Source of the DNA: Saccharomyces uvarum
Taxonomy: Eukaryota > Ascomycota > Saccharomycetes > Saccharomycetales > Saccharomycetaceae
Assembly (NCBI GenBank): GCA_947243795.1
Contig: OX365941.1
Location: 682,001 to 746,000 of the forward strand
Length of the DNA: 64,000 nt
Direction of reading: 5' to 3'
Part shown: positions 21,867-32,398 of the stretch, piece after piece
Numbering within the stretch: the stretch's first letter is position 1
Layout of the letters: each line of letters opens with the position of its first letter
Notes under the pieces: model-generated
Seen by the model: only the letters and a program-made list of their open reading frames with translations
What the model was told of the DNA's origin: nothing
The model's database searches: none
Program-made: the position numbers and the translations under genes

Positions 21867-24242
21867 ATGACTTTCTCTTCCGCTCGTTTTACTTGCATAC
21901 TCACGATTTTGTTGGGATTGACCAACATTGCCCTGGCTTCAGATCCAGAGACAGTTTGGGTCACAGTGACGAAGACTAACGGGGCAAACGGGGCTGTCGC
22001 AACCACAGTTTCGCCTGCATTGGTCTCCACGTCCACCATAGTTCAAGCTGATACCACAACTTTGTACACGACTTGGTGTCCATTGACCCTTGCCGCTTCC
22101 TCTACTACTGCTGCATCTACTACTGCTGCATCTCCTTCAGTTTTATATGCAACGACATTATCGCAATTCAGTACTTTGACATTATCCACAGAAGTTTGTT
22201 CACACGAGGCATGTTCTTCATCGTCGACGCTACCAACAACTACCCTGTCCGTCACTTCTGAGCTTACCTCATACGTCTGCCCTACTTGTCAAACAACAAC
22301 TATCAGCTCTTCCCCCAAGCTGGAAACTACAACTGTACCATCATCGAGCGTTACTACATCGTCGACAAGTACCTCCAAGTCCTCATCTAGTACTTTAATT
22401 TCTTCAAGCAAAACCAGCTCAAGCTCAATTTCAAGCATGAACACAAGCCCCAGCTCAATTGTAACTTCTACCAGTTCAACTTCTACCAGTTCACCTTCTA
22501 CCAGTTCTACCTCTACTAGTTCAACTTCTACCAGTTCACCTTCTACCAGTTCTACCTCTACCAGTTCAACTTCTACCAGTTCTACCTCTACTAGTTCAAC
22601 TTCTACCAGTTCACCTTCTACCAGTTCTACCTCTACTAGTTCAACTTCTACCAGTTCACCTTCTACCAGTTCTACCTCTGCTAGTTCAACTTCTACCAGT
22701 TCACCTTCTACCAGTTCTACCTCTACTAGTTCAACTTCTACCAGTTCACCTTCTACCAGTTCTACCTCTACCAGTTCAACTTCTACCAGTTCAACTTCTA
22801 CCAGTTCACCTTCTACAAGTTCAACTTCTACCAGTTCAACTTCTACTAGTTCTACCTCTACTAGTTCCACTATTTCTTTAATAAAGTCATCATCATCATC
22901 ATCATCATCACCATCGCCAAGCTCGTACGCATCTCTATCATCATCTACAGGCTCTTCTGTATCTCCATCATCTTCTTCAACTACCTCCACAACATCTACA
23001 TCTACATCCTTATATACACCATCCACGCATTCTTCCTCCACTTCATCACCTGTTGTCATTCCTTCTACCATCTCGTCAGTCGAGGAAACCACCACCTCTC
23101 AAAGTTCATCTATCCATACTAGCGAATCGGCCACCACAACGTCTACCGAGACTCCATCGCTTTCTATGTCTACATACTTCACAACTATCAGCGGTGTTAC
23201 TACTATGTACACGACATGGTGCCCTTACTCTTCTGAATCCCAGACCACTACACTAACTGGGACCCATGAAACAACTACGACTGGCACTGAAACTTGCACT
23301 CATGAAACTTGTATGGCGACATCTTCTCAGACTACAAAATTCGTATCATCTTCTGTGAGTACATCTACAACAAGCGTTGTTGCTTCTACAGCTACCTCAT
23401 CATCTGTATGCTCTACATGCACTGAAAAATTAGAATCGGCCTCTTCTGAACAACCAACTTCAACAACTTCTTGGGAGCCAGACACTACATCCACAGAAAC
23501 TACTGCAAGCTCAACAACCGCTTCAGGCGACGATTTCAATAAACATGCTACCGGTGAATACCACCAAACTTCGTCCGATACTGTATCTGTATCATCTATT
23601 AGAAGTCAAACGACGATTGCACCAAGCATTAGTTCAAGCTCTCAAGAACAATTGACGTCTTCATCATCGACATCTTCTCCATCCTCATCGACATCTTCTC
23701 CATCTTCATCGGAATTTACCCAATCTTCATCGACATCTTCACCATCGACATCTATCTCATTGTCATCTACTTCTACTCAAACACTATCCTCGACCAGTTC
23801 TTTATTATCATATAGTTCTACACCATCATCAACCGATGAACAACCATCAACTGCTACGCCATCATCAACTGCTATATCATCCATATTTTCATCAACTGGT
23901 GCTGAACTGTCATCAACTACTACACCAGTCATCTCTTCGTCATTTACCGCACCAACGACTACCATGCCATCCACCTCCACATCCTTAGCTGCTAAACTAT
24001 CATCCGCCTCTCTATCATCCGCCTCTCTATCATCATCATCCACTCCCTCTTCATCACAGTCATCTGTATCACCATCTTCCGTTACTACAGCATCGGAATT
24101 TTCCAGTTCTATTTCTGTACAGTACCAAACTTCTTCAGTGGTATCAATTAGTCAATACATGGGTAGCGGTTCGCAAAATAGTTTGCCATTAAATAACCTT
24201 TTCTTTGCCCTCATTGCCGTTGCTTTCAACGCAATTATCTAA
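21867..24242 (+). CDS. AGA1: AGA1, anchorage subunit of a-agglutinin
   Basis: A 791-residue Ser/Thr-rich cell-wall protein, longer than the 725 residues I recall for S. cerevisiae. It has a signal peptide (about 1-24, ending IALAS before DPET) and a hydrophobic tail suited to a GPI anchor (about 770-791). Aga1 binds Aga2 by disulfides and displays it for mating adhesion. Two copies of a cysteine module are visible: around 68-150 (TTWCP, CSHEAC, CPTC) and about 447-545 (TTWCP, CTHETC, CSTC). Between them a five-residue Ser/Thr/Pro repeat runs at about 195-330. Pheromone-response elements sit upstream. Confidence 0.97.
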   Translation: MTFSSARFTCILTILLGLTNIALASDPETVWVTVTKTNGANGAVATTVSPALVSTSTIVQADTTTLYTTWCPLTLAASSTTAASTTAASPSVLYATTLSQFSTLTLSTEVCSHEACSSSSTLPTTTLSVTSELTSYVCPTCQTTTISSSPKLETTTVPSSSVTTSSTSTSKSSSSTLISSSKTSSSSISSMNTSPSSIVTSTSSTSTSSPSTSSTSTSSTSTSSPSTSSTSTSSTSTSSTSTSSTSTSSPSTSSTSTSSTSTSSPSTSSTSASSTSTSSPSTSSTSTSSTSTSSPSTSSTSTSSTSTSSTSTSSPSTSSTSTSSTSTSSTSTSSTISLIKSSSSSSSSPSPSSYASLSSSTGSSVSPSSSSTTSTTSTSTSLYTPSTHSSSTSSPVVIPSTISSVEETTTSQSSSIHTSESATTTSTETPSLSMSTYFTTISGVTTMYTTWCPYSSESQTTTLTGTHETTTTGTETCTHETCMATSSQTTKFVSSSVSTSTTSVVASTATSSSVCSTCTEKLESASSEQPTSTTSWEPDTTSTETTASSTTASGDDFNKHATGEYHQTSSDTVSVSSIRSQTTIAPSISSSSQEQLTSSSSTSSPSSSTSSPSSSEFTQSSSTSSPSTSISLSSTSTQTLSSTSSLLSYSSTPSSTDEQPSTATPSSTAISSIFSSTGAELSSTTTPVISSSFTAPTTTMPSTSTSLAAKLSSASLSSASLSSSSTPSSSQSSVSPSSVTTASEFSSSISVQYQTSSVVSISQYMGSGSQNSLPLNNLFFALIAVAFNAII
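22460..22870 (+). repeat. AGA1 coding minisatellite (15-bp unit, 45-bp higher-order period)
   Basis: Tandem 15-bp units of the form 'tctaccagttca(a/c)ct' encode five-residue blocks such as STSST and STSSP. Proline-bearing units recur mostly every 45 bp, giving a higher-order period. The copies are nearly identical, which suggests recent expansion or homogenisation. A separate short TCA run follows at about 22888-22910. Confidence 0.9.
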
Positions 24243-24516
24243 TAATATCAAAAATATAAATATGTCTATATATATATATATGTGCATATGTACACAAACA
24301 GTTTAAACAAAAACTAAATCACAATAAAATACTCCTCGTCTTTACACACTTATTGACACTTTAAGCTTATTACTATCTTCTTTTAATGCGGACTAGCGAC
24401 TTTACGCGGGGAGATGCATCCAATGGTAAATTGCAAAATAAAGGATGGTATAACGCAAAGGATAACAAACTCTGCCTCGAGACCACAAGACTACCAAGCA
24501 AGCGTGCGAATTCACA

Positions 24517-25986
24517 ATGCACTTGAAGAAGGGGAAGAGAAGCATTAGCACGGTATGGCGACTTTTATGGAAGCGACTTTATTCGGTGCATTCCAAGACC
24601 AATATATACTCGACCAGAAGTAGGAAGAAATTAATGACGAACTTTACGAGGGTAAACGGGCTTTTGCTGAGCTGTAGCGGCGATACATCCCCCTACATGC
24701 GCACTCTGTGGAGGTATTTCAATGCGCCTGGCAATTTGATGTTTGTCACAACCAATATTATCACATTCACGGGTATTGTCGCCTATAATACGATGGTGAC
24801 TGTAAGTAATGAGAGGGTCTTCGAAGAACAGATGATAGCCGCACAGATGAGCCTGGCGAAGCAGAAGGAAGAAGTTGAAATCGGAGCTCTCGATTTTCCT
24901 CCAAATCCCGAACAGATAGAACAAGCAGATGATGCTAACCGCGAGCAGCCAGCGGTCGAGCGTACCGAGGAAGGTCGATCGGTCAAACAGCAGAATGAAC
25001 AATTAGACTCTCCCATAAGACACTATAGTCTAACAGATTTAGTGCTGAACAAAGAGGCAAGGGTCGCCGATTATGACTCGCAGCGCGTGAAGGCATCTAT
25101 ATTCCACATGCTATACGCTTACATGCTATACCGAGATACTATCCAGCCAAACGGCGGCCCTCCGAACCATAGCAGTGAGGAGTGGCGCCATGAAGTAGAG
25201 CTTTTGACTAAGGACAAGCAGCTACAGGGTGCCCACCAACGGATAGACGTGTTTTACGACCTATGGAACAAGCAATTGGACAAGATAGTGACGTCGCCAG
25301 AGAAAGTACAGAACTTCCAACTGCCGAACTGGTCCAAATACCCAACCTTACTGAAATTCATATGCACCGAACTTCACAACAACGAATTGACGACACTGGA
25401 CGAATTCAAGCAGTTCTATGGCAAGGTACGATCGAACGAGGTGAAGAAGCTACTGGGGCTCTGGCTTTACGACCACACCTTCCTTTTCCCTCGCAACCTC
25501 TACGATAATAAAAACCAAGAGGCCTTTTATGACACTTTGATCAGCGACTCCATGCAGGACAACAAGATATTCCAGAAATACTCCTCCATAGTAATGGACC
25601 CATACAACGAACGGACCCAGCTGTTCTTTCCCAGCATTCACGCTCAGCCTGCCAACAAGCCAATCCCGAGCATATCGCTGGAAACCTACACGCGGCTGCT
25701 GAGGGGGTACATCACCCTGCAGGAAACCAACTGCAAATACGACTACAATGACAATATATTCAAACTGATCAGCATCCTCAAGATGAACTGCTTCCTACAG
25801 CGCGACAAGAAGATACGCACGGGCGCCAGCGTCAGAATCCTACTGCCGAGGGATGAAGACCGTTCCCAAGTCCTCAACACTATCCCGCAGGCAGAAAAGA
25901 AAACCTGCTACCAGATCCTAAGCAAGAACAGGGACGTCCTTGCACTGCTGAAACGCATATCCGACATCCAAATAGACTCTTCTTAA
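24517..25986 (+). CDS. PET494: PET494, mitochondrial translational activator of COX3
   Basis: A 489-residue protein, the same length as the S. cerevisiae one as I recall it. Its N-terminus is strongly basic (KKGKRSISTVWRLLWKR), as expected for import, and a hydrophobic stretch near residues 84-100 (MFVTTNIITFTGIVAYN) suggests an inner-membrane segment. Pet494 acts with Pet54 and Pet122 on the COX3 mRNA leader. It has no enzymatic motif. Good match by order and sequence. Confidence 0.96.
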   Translation: MHLKKGKRSISTVWRLLWKRLYSVHSKTNIYSTRSRKKLMTNFTRVNGLLLSCSGDTSPYMRTLWRYFNAPGNLMFVTTNIITFTGIVAYNTMVTVSNERVFEEQMIAAQMSLAKQKEEVEIGALDFPPNPEQIEQADDANREQPAVERTEEGRSVKQQNEQLDSPIRHYSLTDLVLNKEARVADYDSQRVKASIFHMLYAYMLYRDTIQPNGGPPNHSSEEWRHEVELLTKDKQLQGAHQRIDVFYDLWNKQLDKIVTSPEKVQNFQLPNWSKYPTLLKFICTELHNNELTTLDEFKQFYGKVRSNEVKKLLGLWLYDHTFLFPRNLYDNKNQEAFYDTLISDSMQDNKIFQKYSSIVMDPYNERTQLFFPSIHAQPANKPIPSISLETYTRLLRGYITLQETNCKYDYNDNIFKLISILKMNCFLQRDKKIRTGASVRILLPRDEDRSQVLNTIPQAEKKTCYQILSKNRDVLALLKRISDIQIDSS

Positions 25987-26165
25987 CAAAACATGTAAAT
26001 ATGTACTTCTCTTATACTCATCACGTCCCACGACACCATATCACATTTTTTTGGTAAATTTTTCATCGATGAGCTTTAAAGCGAAGCTACTTTAGTATAA
26101 CTAGTGCCATTGAGGCATCCCACGATCCAACCAGCACCACACACCACGCCGCTAGTTTACGTAGG

Positions 26166-26573
26166 ATGAAGTTTTTAACAACCAACTTTCTGAAATGCCC
26201 TATCAAGGCCTGTGACACCAGCAACGACAATTTCCCGCTACAGTTCGACGGCGGTAAGTGCCAACTGGTGCAGGACGAGTCCATCGAGTTTAACCCGGAG
26301 TTTCTGCTGAATATTATCGACCGTGTGGACTGGGACGCGCTGCTCAAGGTTGCCGGCGAACTGGGCAACGTCAACTTGCCCCCCAAGAAACCCACCTTCC
26401 CATGCACCGTCCCGCAACTCACCGATGTCGGCATGGCAGTTCTAAACGATTTGCACATCATGCTGCTGCAGACGTCCATCACCGAGGGTGAGATGAAGTG
26501 CAGGAACTGCGGCCACATCTACTACATCAAGAACGGCATCCCCAACTTGCTGCTACCCCCACACCTGGTATAA
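26166..26573 (+). CDS. TRM112: TRM112, activator subunit of methyltransferases
   Basis: A 135-residue zinc-binding protein. Zinc ligands are visible as C11 and C16 (KCPIKACD) and a C-terminal CRNC pair near 112-115. Trm112 binds and stabilises Trm9, Trm11, Mtq2 and Bud23, so it supports tRNA, release-factor and 18S rRNA methylation. Length and ligand spacing equal the S. cerevisiae protein. Confidence 0.97.
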   Translation: MKFLTTNFLKCPIKACDTSNDNFPLQFDGGKCQLVQDESIEFNPEFLLNIIDRVDWDALLKVAGELGNVNLPPKKPTFPCTVPQLTDVGMAVLNDLHIMLLQTSITEGEMKCRNCGHIYYIKNGIPNLLLPPHLV

Positions 26574-26882
26574 ACAGAAAGTAACCTCTGCGCCGGAGCA
26601 CACAACACAGCAACACCACTATGTATGCCGATATATACCTAGCCTCATATACGTATTGCACCACTCATGTAGCACAAGCAAATTAGACTGAAAGATTACC
26701 ACCACAGTTTCTATGTGAGCCTTCCCGTCGCGCGTGATTTGAAGATACAGTTTCCCAAGAGCTTTAATGAACGAGATATTCTCCTGTTTTAAATGACTAG
26801 AACCTACATGGTATACAGCTGTACCGCTAGTTTGAAGGTTTAGGCCTCAAAGGTAGCATCATTTGGATAACAACGAGAAAGC
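26574..26882. other. TRM112-FPK1 intergenic region
   Basis: About 309 bp containing the TRM112 3' end and the FPK1 promoter. No extra ORF, RNA gene or strong motif was noticed. Confidence 0.5.
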
Positions 26883-29570
26883 ATGGCTGGTCATCATCAC
26901 GAACACGGGCATGAGCTTCAGCATGTGCACGAACAGGAGCACGAGCATGATTTGCTTCAACGGCCTCCCACTGGATCAGAAAGGACTAGAAGCATATCGT
27001 TTTCCAAATTGCTGACGCGGTCGTGGAAACGGAGTGGGAGCTCCTCCAATAACGTAAGCGGATCGAGTGTGAACTTGTACCCTGACGCAGAGACCTCCAA
27101 AGAATCGGATCACAACAGTGGCTCAGACGGTCAGTCTTCACGATTTTCTAAGCTGAAAAGTATGTTTCAATCCGGTAACAACAGCAAAAATGCCAGTGCC
27201 CATAACAGCAGCCAGAGCAGTCTGGAAGGTGATTCCACGTCATCTTCATCCAAACTGAAGTACGTCAAGCCCATATCTTCTCCAGTAAATGCTGCTTCGC
27301 CATCTCCGCCCCTTTCTCCCACCATCCCAGAAAAGGACATTTTACAGACACCCAGAATGGTGCATATAGACGAGCACGAGCACGAACGTGAACATTCGTG
27401 TGGTGGGTCCCCCATACTGCTGTCATCACCTTCTTTAAGCCCCACTATCGCTAGGGCCGGAACTGGTAGAAAAAGATCACCCTCCACTCCGATAATGCCC
27501 AGCCACAACTCAAAGGACAATAGCGGCAATTCTGCTGCAAGACCAAATAACCACCGACACCACTCGAGTTCTCAGGGGTTTTCTTCTAATAACCCATTTA
27601 GAGAAAGAAATGGCACGGTGCGCGGGAGTAACCCATATTTTGCATACCAAGGCTTACCAACACATGCCTTGTCTTCTCATGAACTGGAGGAAGGCTCCCA
27701 GTTATACCCGAATGCTGGCGCCATCCATTTTTTATCTACACCCACCTCAAAGACAAATTCTTTGACAAACGGTAGGAATCTAAGTAACTTGTCATTAAAC
27801 GAAATCAAGGAAAATGAAGAAATGCAACAATTCAGCAATGAAGATTCCTTTTTCCATGACATTCCCAAGGATGTGTCACTGAAAGATACTTTGAATGGCT
27901 CCCCGACCAGAGACTCTTCAAAAAGCCCCGAAATTGCCCAATCATTTCCGTCAATCGTTGTGGGATACAGCAACGAATTCGACGAAGATAGCGACAACGA
28001 GGATGGCAACGAAGAGGGAGAACAAGAGATCAAAACCAAGAGTAAATCCAAACACACTTCACTTACGAAGTCAAACGGTAAATCCGCTCACCCAAGAACA
28101 AAAGTGCCCCTAAGAAGGGCAGCATCAGAACCTAATGGTTTACCACTAGTATCGCCCGCGTCGGCACCGTCTTCTACTTCGACAACGAAGAAGCCAGACT
28201 CGTTCAAAATAAACGATATCGGTCTTGGTGGGTCGGCGCATCCGTCAGGTTTACTTTTCCCTCAAGAACCACCTCCAAAGATTTTAGATTTACAAGAGCC
28301 GAGGAGATCGCGACGTTTAAGAACCAAATCATTCAGCAACAAGTTTCAAGACATCATGGTTGGGCCACAATCTTTCGAAAAAATCAGATTACTGGGTCAA
28401 GGTGATGTAGGTAAAGTCTTTTTAGTAAGAGAAAAAAAAACGAACAGAGTCTATGCTTTGAAGGTTTTGAGCAAAGACGAAATGATCAAAAGAAACAAAA
28501 TCAAACGTGTTCTTACAGAACAAGAAATTCTCGCTACAAGCAATCATCCGTTCATCGTCACACTATACCATTCATTTCAATCTGAAGATTACTTGTACCT
28601 TTGCATGGAATACTGCATGGGAGGGGAATTTTTTAGAGCTTTACAAACAAGAGAAACCAAATGCATCTGTGAAGACGATGCAAAGTTTTATGCTAGTGAA
28701 GTGACAGCGGCCTTAGAATACTTGCACCTTCTGGGGTTTATATATAGAGATTTGAAACCTGAAAATATCCTACTGCATCAGTCTGGTCACATAATGCTCT
28801 CCGACTTCGATCTATCTATTCAAGCCAAAGATTCCAAAATCCCGGTTGTGAAGGGTTCCGCACAATCAACTCTTGTTGATACCAAAATCTGTTCGGATGG
28901 CTTCAGAACCAACTCCTTCGTGGGTACTGAAGAATATATTGCCCCTGAAGTCATAAGAGGCAATGGCCACACCGCTGCAGTGGACTGGTGGACGCTAGGG
29001 ATATTGGTCTATGAAATGCTTTTCGGCTTCACTCCATTTAAGGGCGATAACACAAATGAAACATTTACAAATATTTTGAAGAACGAAGTCAGTTTCCCGA
29101 ATAACAACGAAATTTCAAGAACCTGTAAGGACTTAATCAAAAAACTGCTAACCAAAAACGAATCCAAAAGATTAGGTTGCAAAATGGGTGCAGCTGACGT
29201 GAAGAAACACCCTTTCTTCAAGAAAGTGCAATGGTCTCTATTGAGAAACCAAGAGCCACCCCTCATCCCAGTGCTATCTGAAGACGGTTATGACTTTGCC
29301 AAACTGTCATCCAACAAGAAAAGACAAACCAGTCAAGATATTCACAAGCATCTCGATGAACAAGAGAAAAACATGTTTGAAGAACGTGTTGAGTACGATG
29401 ACGAAGTCTCGGAGGATGACCCGTTCCACGATTTTAACTCTATGAGTTTAATGGAACAAGATAACAATTCAATGATCTATGGTAATACCAATTCTTATGG
29501 GAAAATCGCATACACTCCAAACTCCAACAGATCAAGGAGTAACAGTCATAGAACTTTTTTCAAACGGTAA
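26883..29570 (+). CDS. FPK1: FPK1, flippase-activating AGC kinase
   Basis: An 895-residue kinase. The N-terminal 480 residues are Ser/Asn-rich and begin with a His/Glu-rich tract ([11 protein letters not shown]). The kinase domain starts near 498: glycine loop G505-G510, catalytic lysine K527, YRDLKPEN at 621-628, and DFD at 641-643 in place of DFG. DFD is normal for the Fpk1/Kin82/Nrc-2 subgroup, so it is not a defect. Fpk1 phosphorylates Dnf1 and Dnf2 to stimulate phospholipid flipping. The next gene, YNR048W, encodes a Cdc50-family flippase subunit. Confidence 0.97.
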   Translation: MAGHHHEHGHELQHVHEQEHEHDLLQRPPTGSERTRSISFSKLLTRSWKRSGSSSNNVSGSSVNLYPDAETSKESDHNSGSDGQSSRFSKLKSMFQSGNNSKNASAHNSSQSSLEGDSTSSSSKLKYVKPISSPVNAASPSPPLSPTIPEKDILQTPRMVHIDEHEHEREHSCGGSPILLSSPSLSPTIARAGTGRKRSPSTPIMPSHNSKDNSGNSAARPNNHRHHSSSQGFSSNNPFRERNGTVRGSNPYFAYQGLPTHALSSHELEEGSQLYPNAGAIHFLSTPTSKTNSLTNGRNLSNLSLNEIKENEEMQQFSNEDSFFHDIPKDVSLKDTLNGSPTRDSSKSPEIAQSFPSIVVGYSNEFDEDSDNEDGNEEGEQEIKTKSKSKHTSLTKSNGKSAHPRTKVPLRRAASEPNGLPLVSPASAPSSTSTTKKPDSFKINDIGLGGSAHPSGLLFPQEPPPKILDLQEPRRSRRLRTKSFSNKFQDIMVGPQSFEKIRLLGQGDVGKVFLVREKKTNRVYALKVLSKDEMIKRNKIKRVLTEQEILATSNHPFIVTLYHSFQSEDYLYLCMEYCMGGEFFRALQTRETKCICEDDAKFYASEVTAALEYLHLLGFIYRDLKPENILLHQSGHIMLSDFDLSIQAKDSKIPVVKGSAQSTLVDTKICSDGFRTNSFVGTEEYIAPEVIRGNGHTAAVDWWTLGILVYEMLFGFTPFKGDNTNETFTNILKNEVSFPNNNEISRTCKDLIKKLLTKNESKRLGCKMGAADVKKHPFFKKVQWSLLRNQEPPLIPVLSEDGYDFAKLSSNKKRQTSQDIHKHLDEQEKNMFEERVEYDDEVSEDDPFHDFNSMSLMEQDNNSMIYGNTNSYGKIAYTPNSNRSRSNSHRTFFKR

Positions 29571-29978
29571 AGGGCTTTAACATATACATACCTGTTTTTT
29601 TGCTTTTCCTCTTTCCCTCTCATTTATTCATTTATCATTTGACGAACTCTATTTCTTTTAAAATCAAAATCTACGTAACGTTAGTTTTTCTGTTTCTTTT
29701 TCTTTTTCACCTTCCCTGTCAATTGGTCAGTAGTGTGTAACTTAAATATATCATATATCCGTGTTTCAATCTATCGGCACTCTGTGGAAACCTCTTATGA
29801 AGCATTGCCTATCTTTGTTTAAGTGGACTATTTTTCTTTTTCCACTTATTCTCGTATTATTTTCGTCGCGCTACTTAAGAAACAATGGAAAGGATGGCAT
29901 ATTCCGTGACGAGCAAATACAGAGAAGAAAGTACCAAGAGAACCAGAATAGAACCAGAGCTCAATATTTCCATGCAAT
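29571..29978. other. FPK1-YNR048W intergenic region
   Basis: This 408-bp region holds T-rich sequence after FPK1 and the promoter of YNR048W. Overlapping short ORFs (from 29761 and 29885) end near or inside the next gene and are not supported. Confidence 0.5.
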
Positions 29979-31160
29979 ATGGGGCTGATCTCGAAATGGA
30001 GAAAGAAGAAACAGCTGTCCAGCAAGCACAAGGTTCAAAAATCAAGAAAACCCGCGAACACATCGTTTAGACAACAGCGACTTAAAGCGTGGCAGCCCAT
30101 CTTGTCACCACAGAGCGTGCTGCCACTGCTTATCATAATGGCATGCGTCTTTGCACCCATTGGTATCGGGCTGGTGGTCAGCACGATAAGCGTTCAGAGG
30201 TTGGTGGTAAACTACACCGAATGTGATGCGCTAGCATCAGCCACGCATTTTGAGACGATCCCTTCTAAATACGTAAACTATCGCTTCAGTAAGAAAGTTA
30301 CTACCAAACCTCAATGGATGGTACTCACAGATGCTGAGTCGGGCAATCAAACTTGTCGAATACAGTTTGAGATTCCAAACCATATTAAGAAATCTACCTA
30401 TGTTTACTATCATTTGACAAACTTTAACCAAAACCATAGAGAATATGTGGAGTCCTTTGATTTAGAGCAATTAAAGGGGAAGGCGTTGATTGGTGATGCT
30501 CTAGATCCCAATTGTGACCCTTTTAGGACCTCAGACAACAAGACGGTTTTTCCCTGCGGACTAATAGCCAATTCGATGTTCAATGATACATTCGATGCGA
30601 CGTTTACTGGTGTTAACGGTACTCCAGACTACTTACTTACCAAGGAGGGTATTGCGTGGAATACAGATCGTCACAGATACGCAAAGACCCGCTATAATGC
30701 ATCCGATATTGTACCGCCTCCAAATTGGGCCAAAAAATTCCCCGATGGTTATACGGATGAGAATATTCCCAACTTGCAAGATTGGGAGGAGTTCAAAGTA
30801 TGGATGAGAACTGCTGCATTACCCAATTTTTATAAGCTGGCGATGAAGAATGAGACTAATGGAATAGGTAAGGGTGTCTACATTGCTGATATAGAATTGA
30901 ACTACCCGGTAACATCTTTTTATGGAACAAAGTCCTTTGTACTAACCACTAACAGCATCATCGGTGCGGGGAACGAGGCACTAGGAGTTGTGTATTTGAT
31001 TGTTGCTGGGATTGCAACTCTTTTTGCCATTCTGTTCCTGATAAAAGTTATATTTAAGCCAAGACCGATGCATGATCATAGTTATTTAAATTTTGGTACT
31101 AACGATAGAGAATTTGAAGAAAATAGTATTACTAGTATCCCATTAAGAGAAATTCTGTGA
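29979..31160 (+). CDS. YNR048W, Cdc50/Lem3-family flippase beta subunit
   Basis: A 393-residue protein with two membrane segments (about 47-70 and 335-360) flanking a large lumenal domain. It has N-glycosylation sequons (NYT, NQT, NMF-type contexts, NAS) and the family motif [13 protein letters not shown]. It matches S. cerevisiae YNR048W, sometimes called Crf1 (Cdc50-related factor), not to be confused with YDR223W. The family partners with P4-ATPases; this member pairs with Dnf3. Lumenal sequence appears more diverged than its neighbours, while the N-terminal 60 residues are well kept. Confidence 0.95.
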   Translation: MGLISKWRKKKQLSSKHKVQKSRKPANTSFRQQRLKAWQPILSPQSVLPLLIIMACVFAPIGIGLVVSTISVQRLVVNYTECDALASATHFETIPSKYVNYRFSKKVTTKPQWMVLTDAESGNQTCRIQFEIPNHIKKSTYVYYHLTNFNQNHREYVESFDLEQLKGKALIGDALDPNCDPFRTSDNKTVFPCGLIANSMFNDTFDATFTGVNGTPDYLLTKEGIAWNTDRHRYAKTRYNASDIVPPPNWAKKFPDGYTDENIPNLQDWEEFKVWMRTAALPNFYKLAMKNETNGIGKGVYIADIELNYPVTSFYGTKSFVLTTNSIIGAGNEALGVVYLIVAGIATLFAILFLIKVIFKPRPMHDHSYLNFGTNDREFEENSITSIPLREIL

Positions 31161-31366
31161 ACATGGAGCTGTCTACCACTCAAGTACTGCATTTGACCGA
31201 GTGTCAAGAAAAAAGTTGTAATTATAAGTATATACAAGACAAATAACCGGATGCATGTGTATCTCCTTGTTTTCCATTTGTGTTTTATATCAAATCTCAC
31301 TTATTACATATAGATATCTATATTCATTAAATTTTCTAACCCGTTTCACTTCACAAATACTGGTGA

Positions 31367-31996
31367 TTAAAACCCATAATCATTATTACGCCTCTTTAGT
31401 CTATCTTTCATCGCCATAACTCCACCATTTGCTTCTGGTGGCGGCGTTGGGGTGCTGGAAGTGTTAAAACTTCCCGATGTTTTACTCCGACCCAAGCTTG
31501 CTCTAAATTCTTGACCTGCAGAAGGTTTAGAGGGTCGCGATACAGCCCTTCTCGGTGTTGAGCCAGAAGAACTTGCTGTGTTGTTATAAATGTTCTGAAA
31601 GGATTTGCTTGCAGGTGTGTATTCCGGTACGCTTCCATCCGATGCAGGAGGATCCATGGGGTTTTCCGAAGAAGCTTTCCTTCTGTTGGAGAAGGACGAT
31701 GAGAAATGATGGGAGTTTTGCTTTTTCATATCGTGCTTCACTTGCGTATCCAATATCTTGCGCTCATTCGGTAATTCTTCTTTCTCCCCCAACCAGCCTG
31801 GGAACCCCTGGAAGGGATGCTGATTTTGATAGAATTTGACTAGTCCCTTGTGGACCAGGGTTGAAGTTGCTGTGTCACCATCTTTCTCTGTTTTGATATT
31901 TAAATGTGACAATGAGGTAGATAATGATTTGGTTGATGTTTTAAACTTGTTCCAAAATCTTCCGGAGCCTTCCTGGGATTGTGCCACTTGACTCAT
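31367..31996 (-). CDS. MSO1: MSO1, Sec1/Sec4-binding secretion factor
   Basis: A 209-residue hydrophilic protein beginning MSQVAQSQEGSGRFWNKFK. The conserved N-terminal third (about 30-85) contains the Sec1-binding segment; the rest is Ser/Pro-rich and likely disordered. Mso1 helps exocytic SNARE assembly at the bud and in prospore-membrane formation. Convergent with YNR048W. Confidence 0.95.
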   Translation of the reverse strand: MSQVAQSQEGSGRFWNKFKTSTKSLSTSLSHLNIKTEKDGDTATSTLVHKGLVKFYQNQHPFQGFPGWLGEKEELPNERKILDTQVKHDMKKQNSHHFSSSFSNRRKASSENPMDPPASDGSVPEYTPASKSFQNIYNNTASSSGSTPRRAVSRPSKPSAGQEFRASLGRSKTSGSFNTSSTPTPPPEANGGVMAMKDRLKRRNNDYGF

Positions 31997-32398
31997 TATG
32001 TGTGTAGATTGTTGATTGTGCTAGTAGTTGACCTTGGTGTTCTTCTGATTAGCGTTTCAATTTTGCACCTTTCATTTATAGGATTAACCTTTAAAAGTGA
32101 AAAATTCTAAGAACCCTTTTACGAGCTCATTTGGTACGTTATTCTTCTTATAGCCCAAAATATAAGATTCCCAGCAGCCTTACTACCAGATCTAACAGTA
32201 CAAGCTTCGACCCTCTTCTAAATGCAGCATATATTTTGTTGTGTTGCCCAGTCTAAAATTTACTCTTTAAATTGTATTCTTACCTCTTTGAATTTTTTTC
32301 ATTATTTAACGTTTCTCTATAAAAGTATGTAATACAAAAAAGAGACTATAAAATATCGTTAATATACGCATAGTAAAACTTTTGATAATTTTTTTTGT
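31997..32398. other. MSO1-LYS9 intergenic region
   Basis: A 402-bp stretch containing the MSO1 promoter and the AT-rich 3' region of LYS9, both genes being on the minus strand. No additional gene or clear motif is seen. Confidence 0.5.

Noticed and set aside
22289-23095. 268-codon ORF on the minus strand across AGA1
   Set aside because: Its VELVEVELVEGEL pattern is the reverse reading of the Ser/Thr minisatellite; there is no independent support.
28801-28812. DFD in place of DFG in FPK1 as a sign of a dead kinase
   Set aside because: DFD is the normal form in the Fpk1/Kin82 subgroup.
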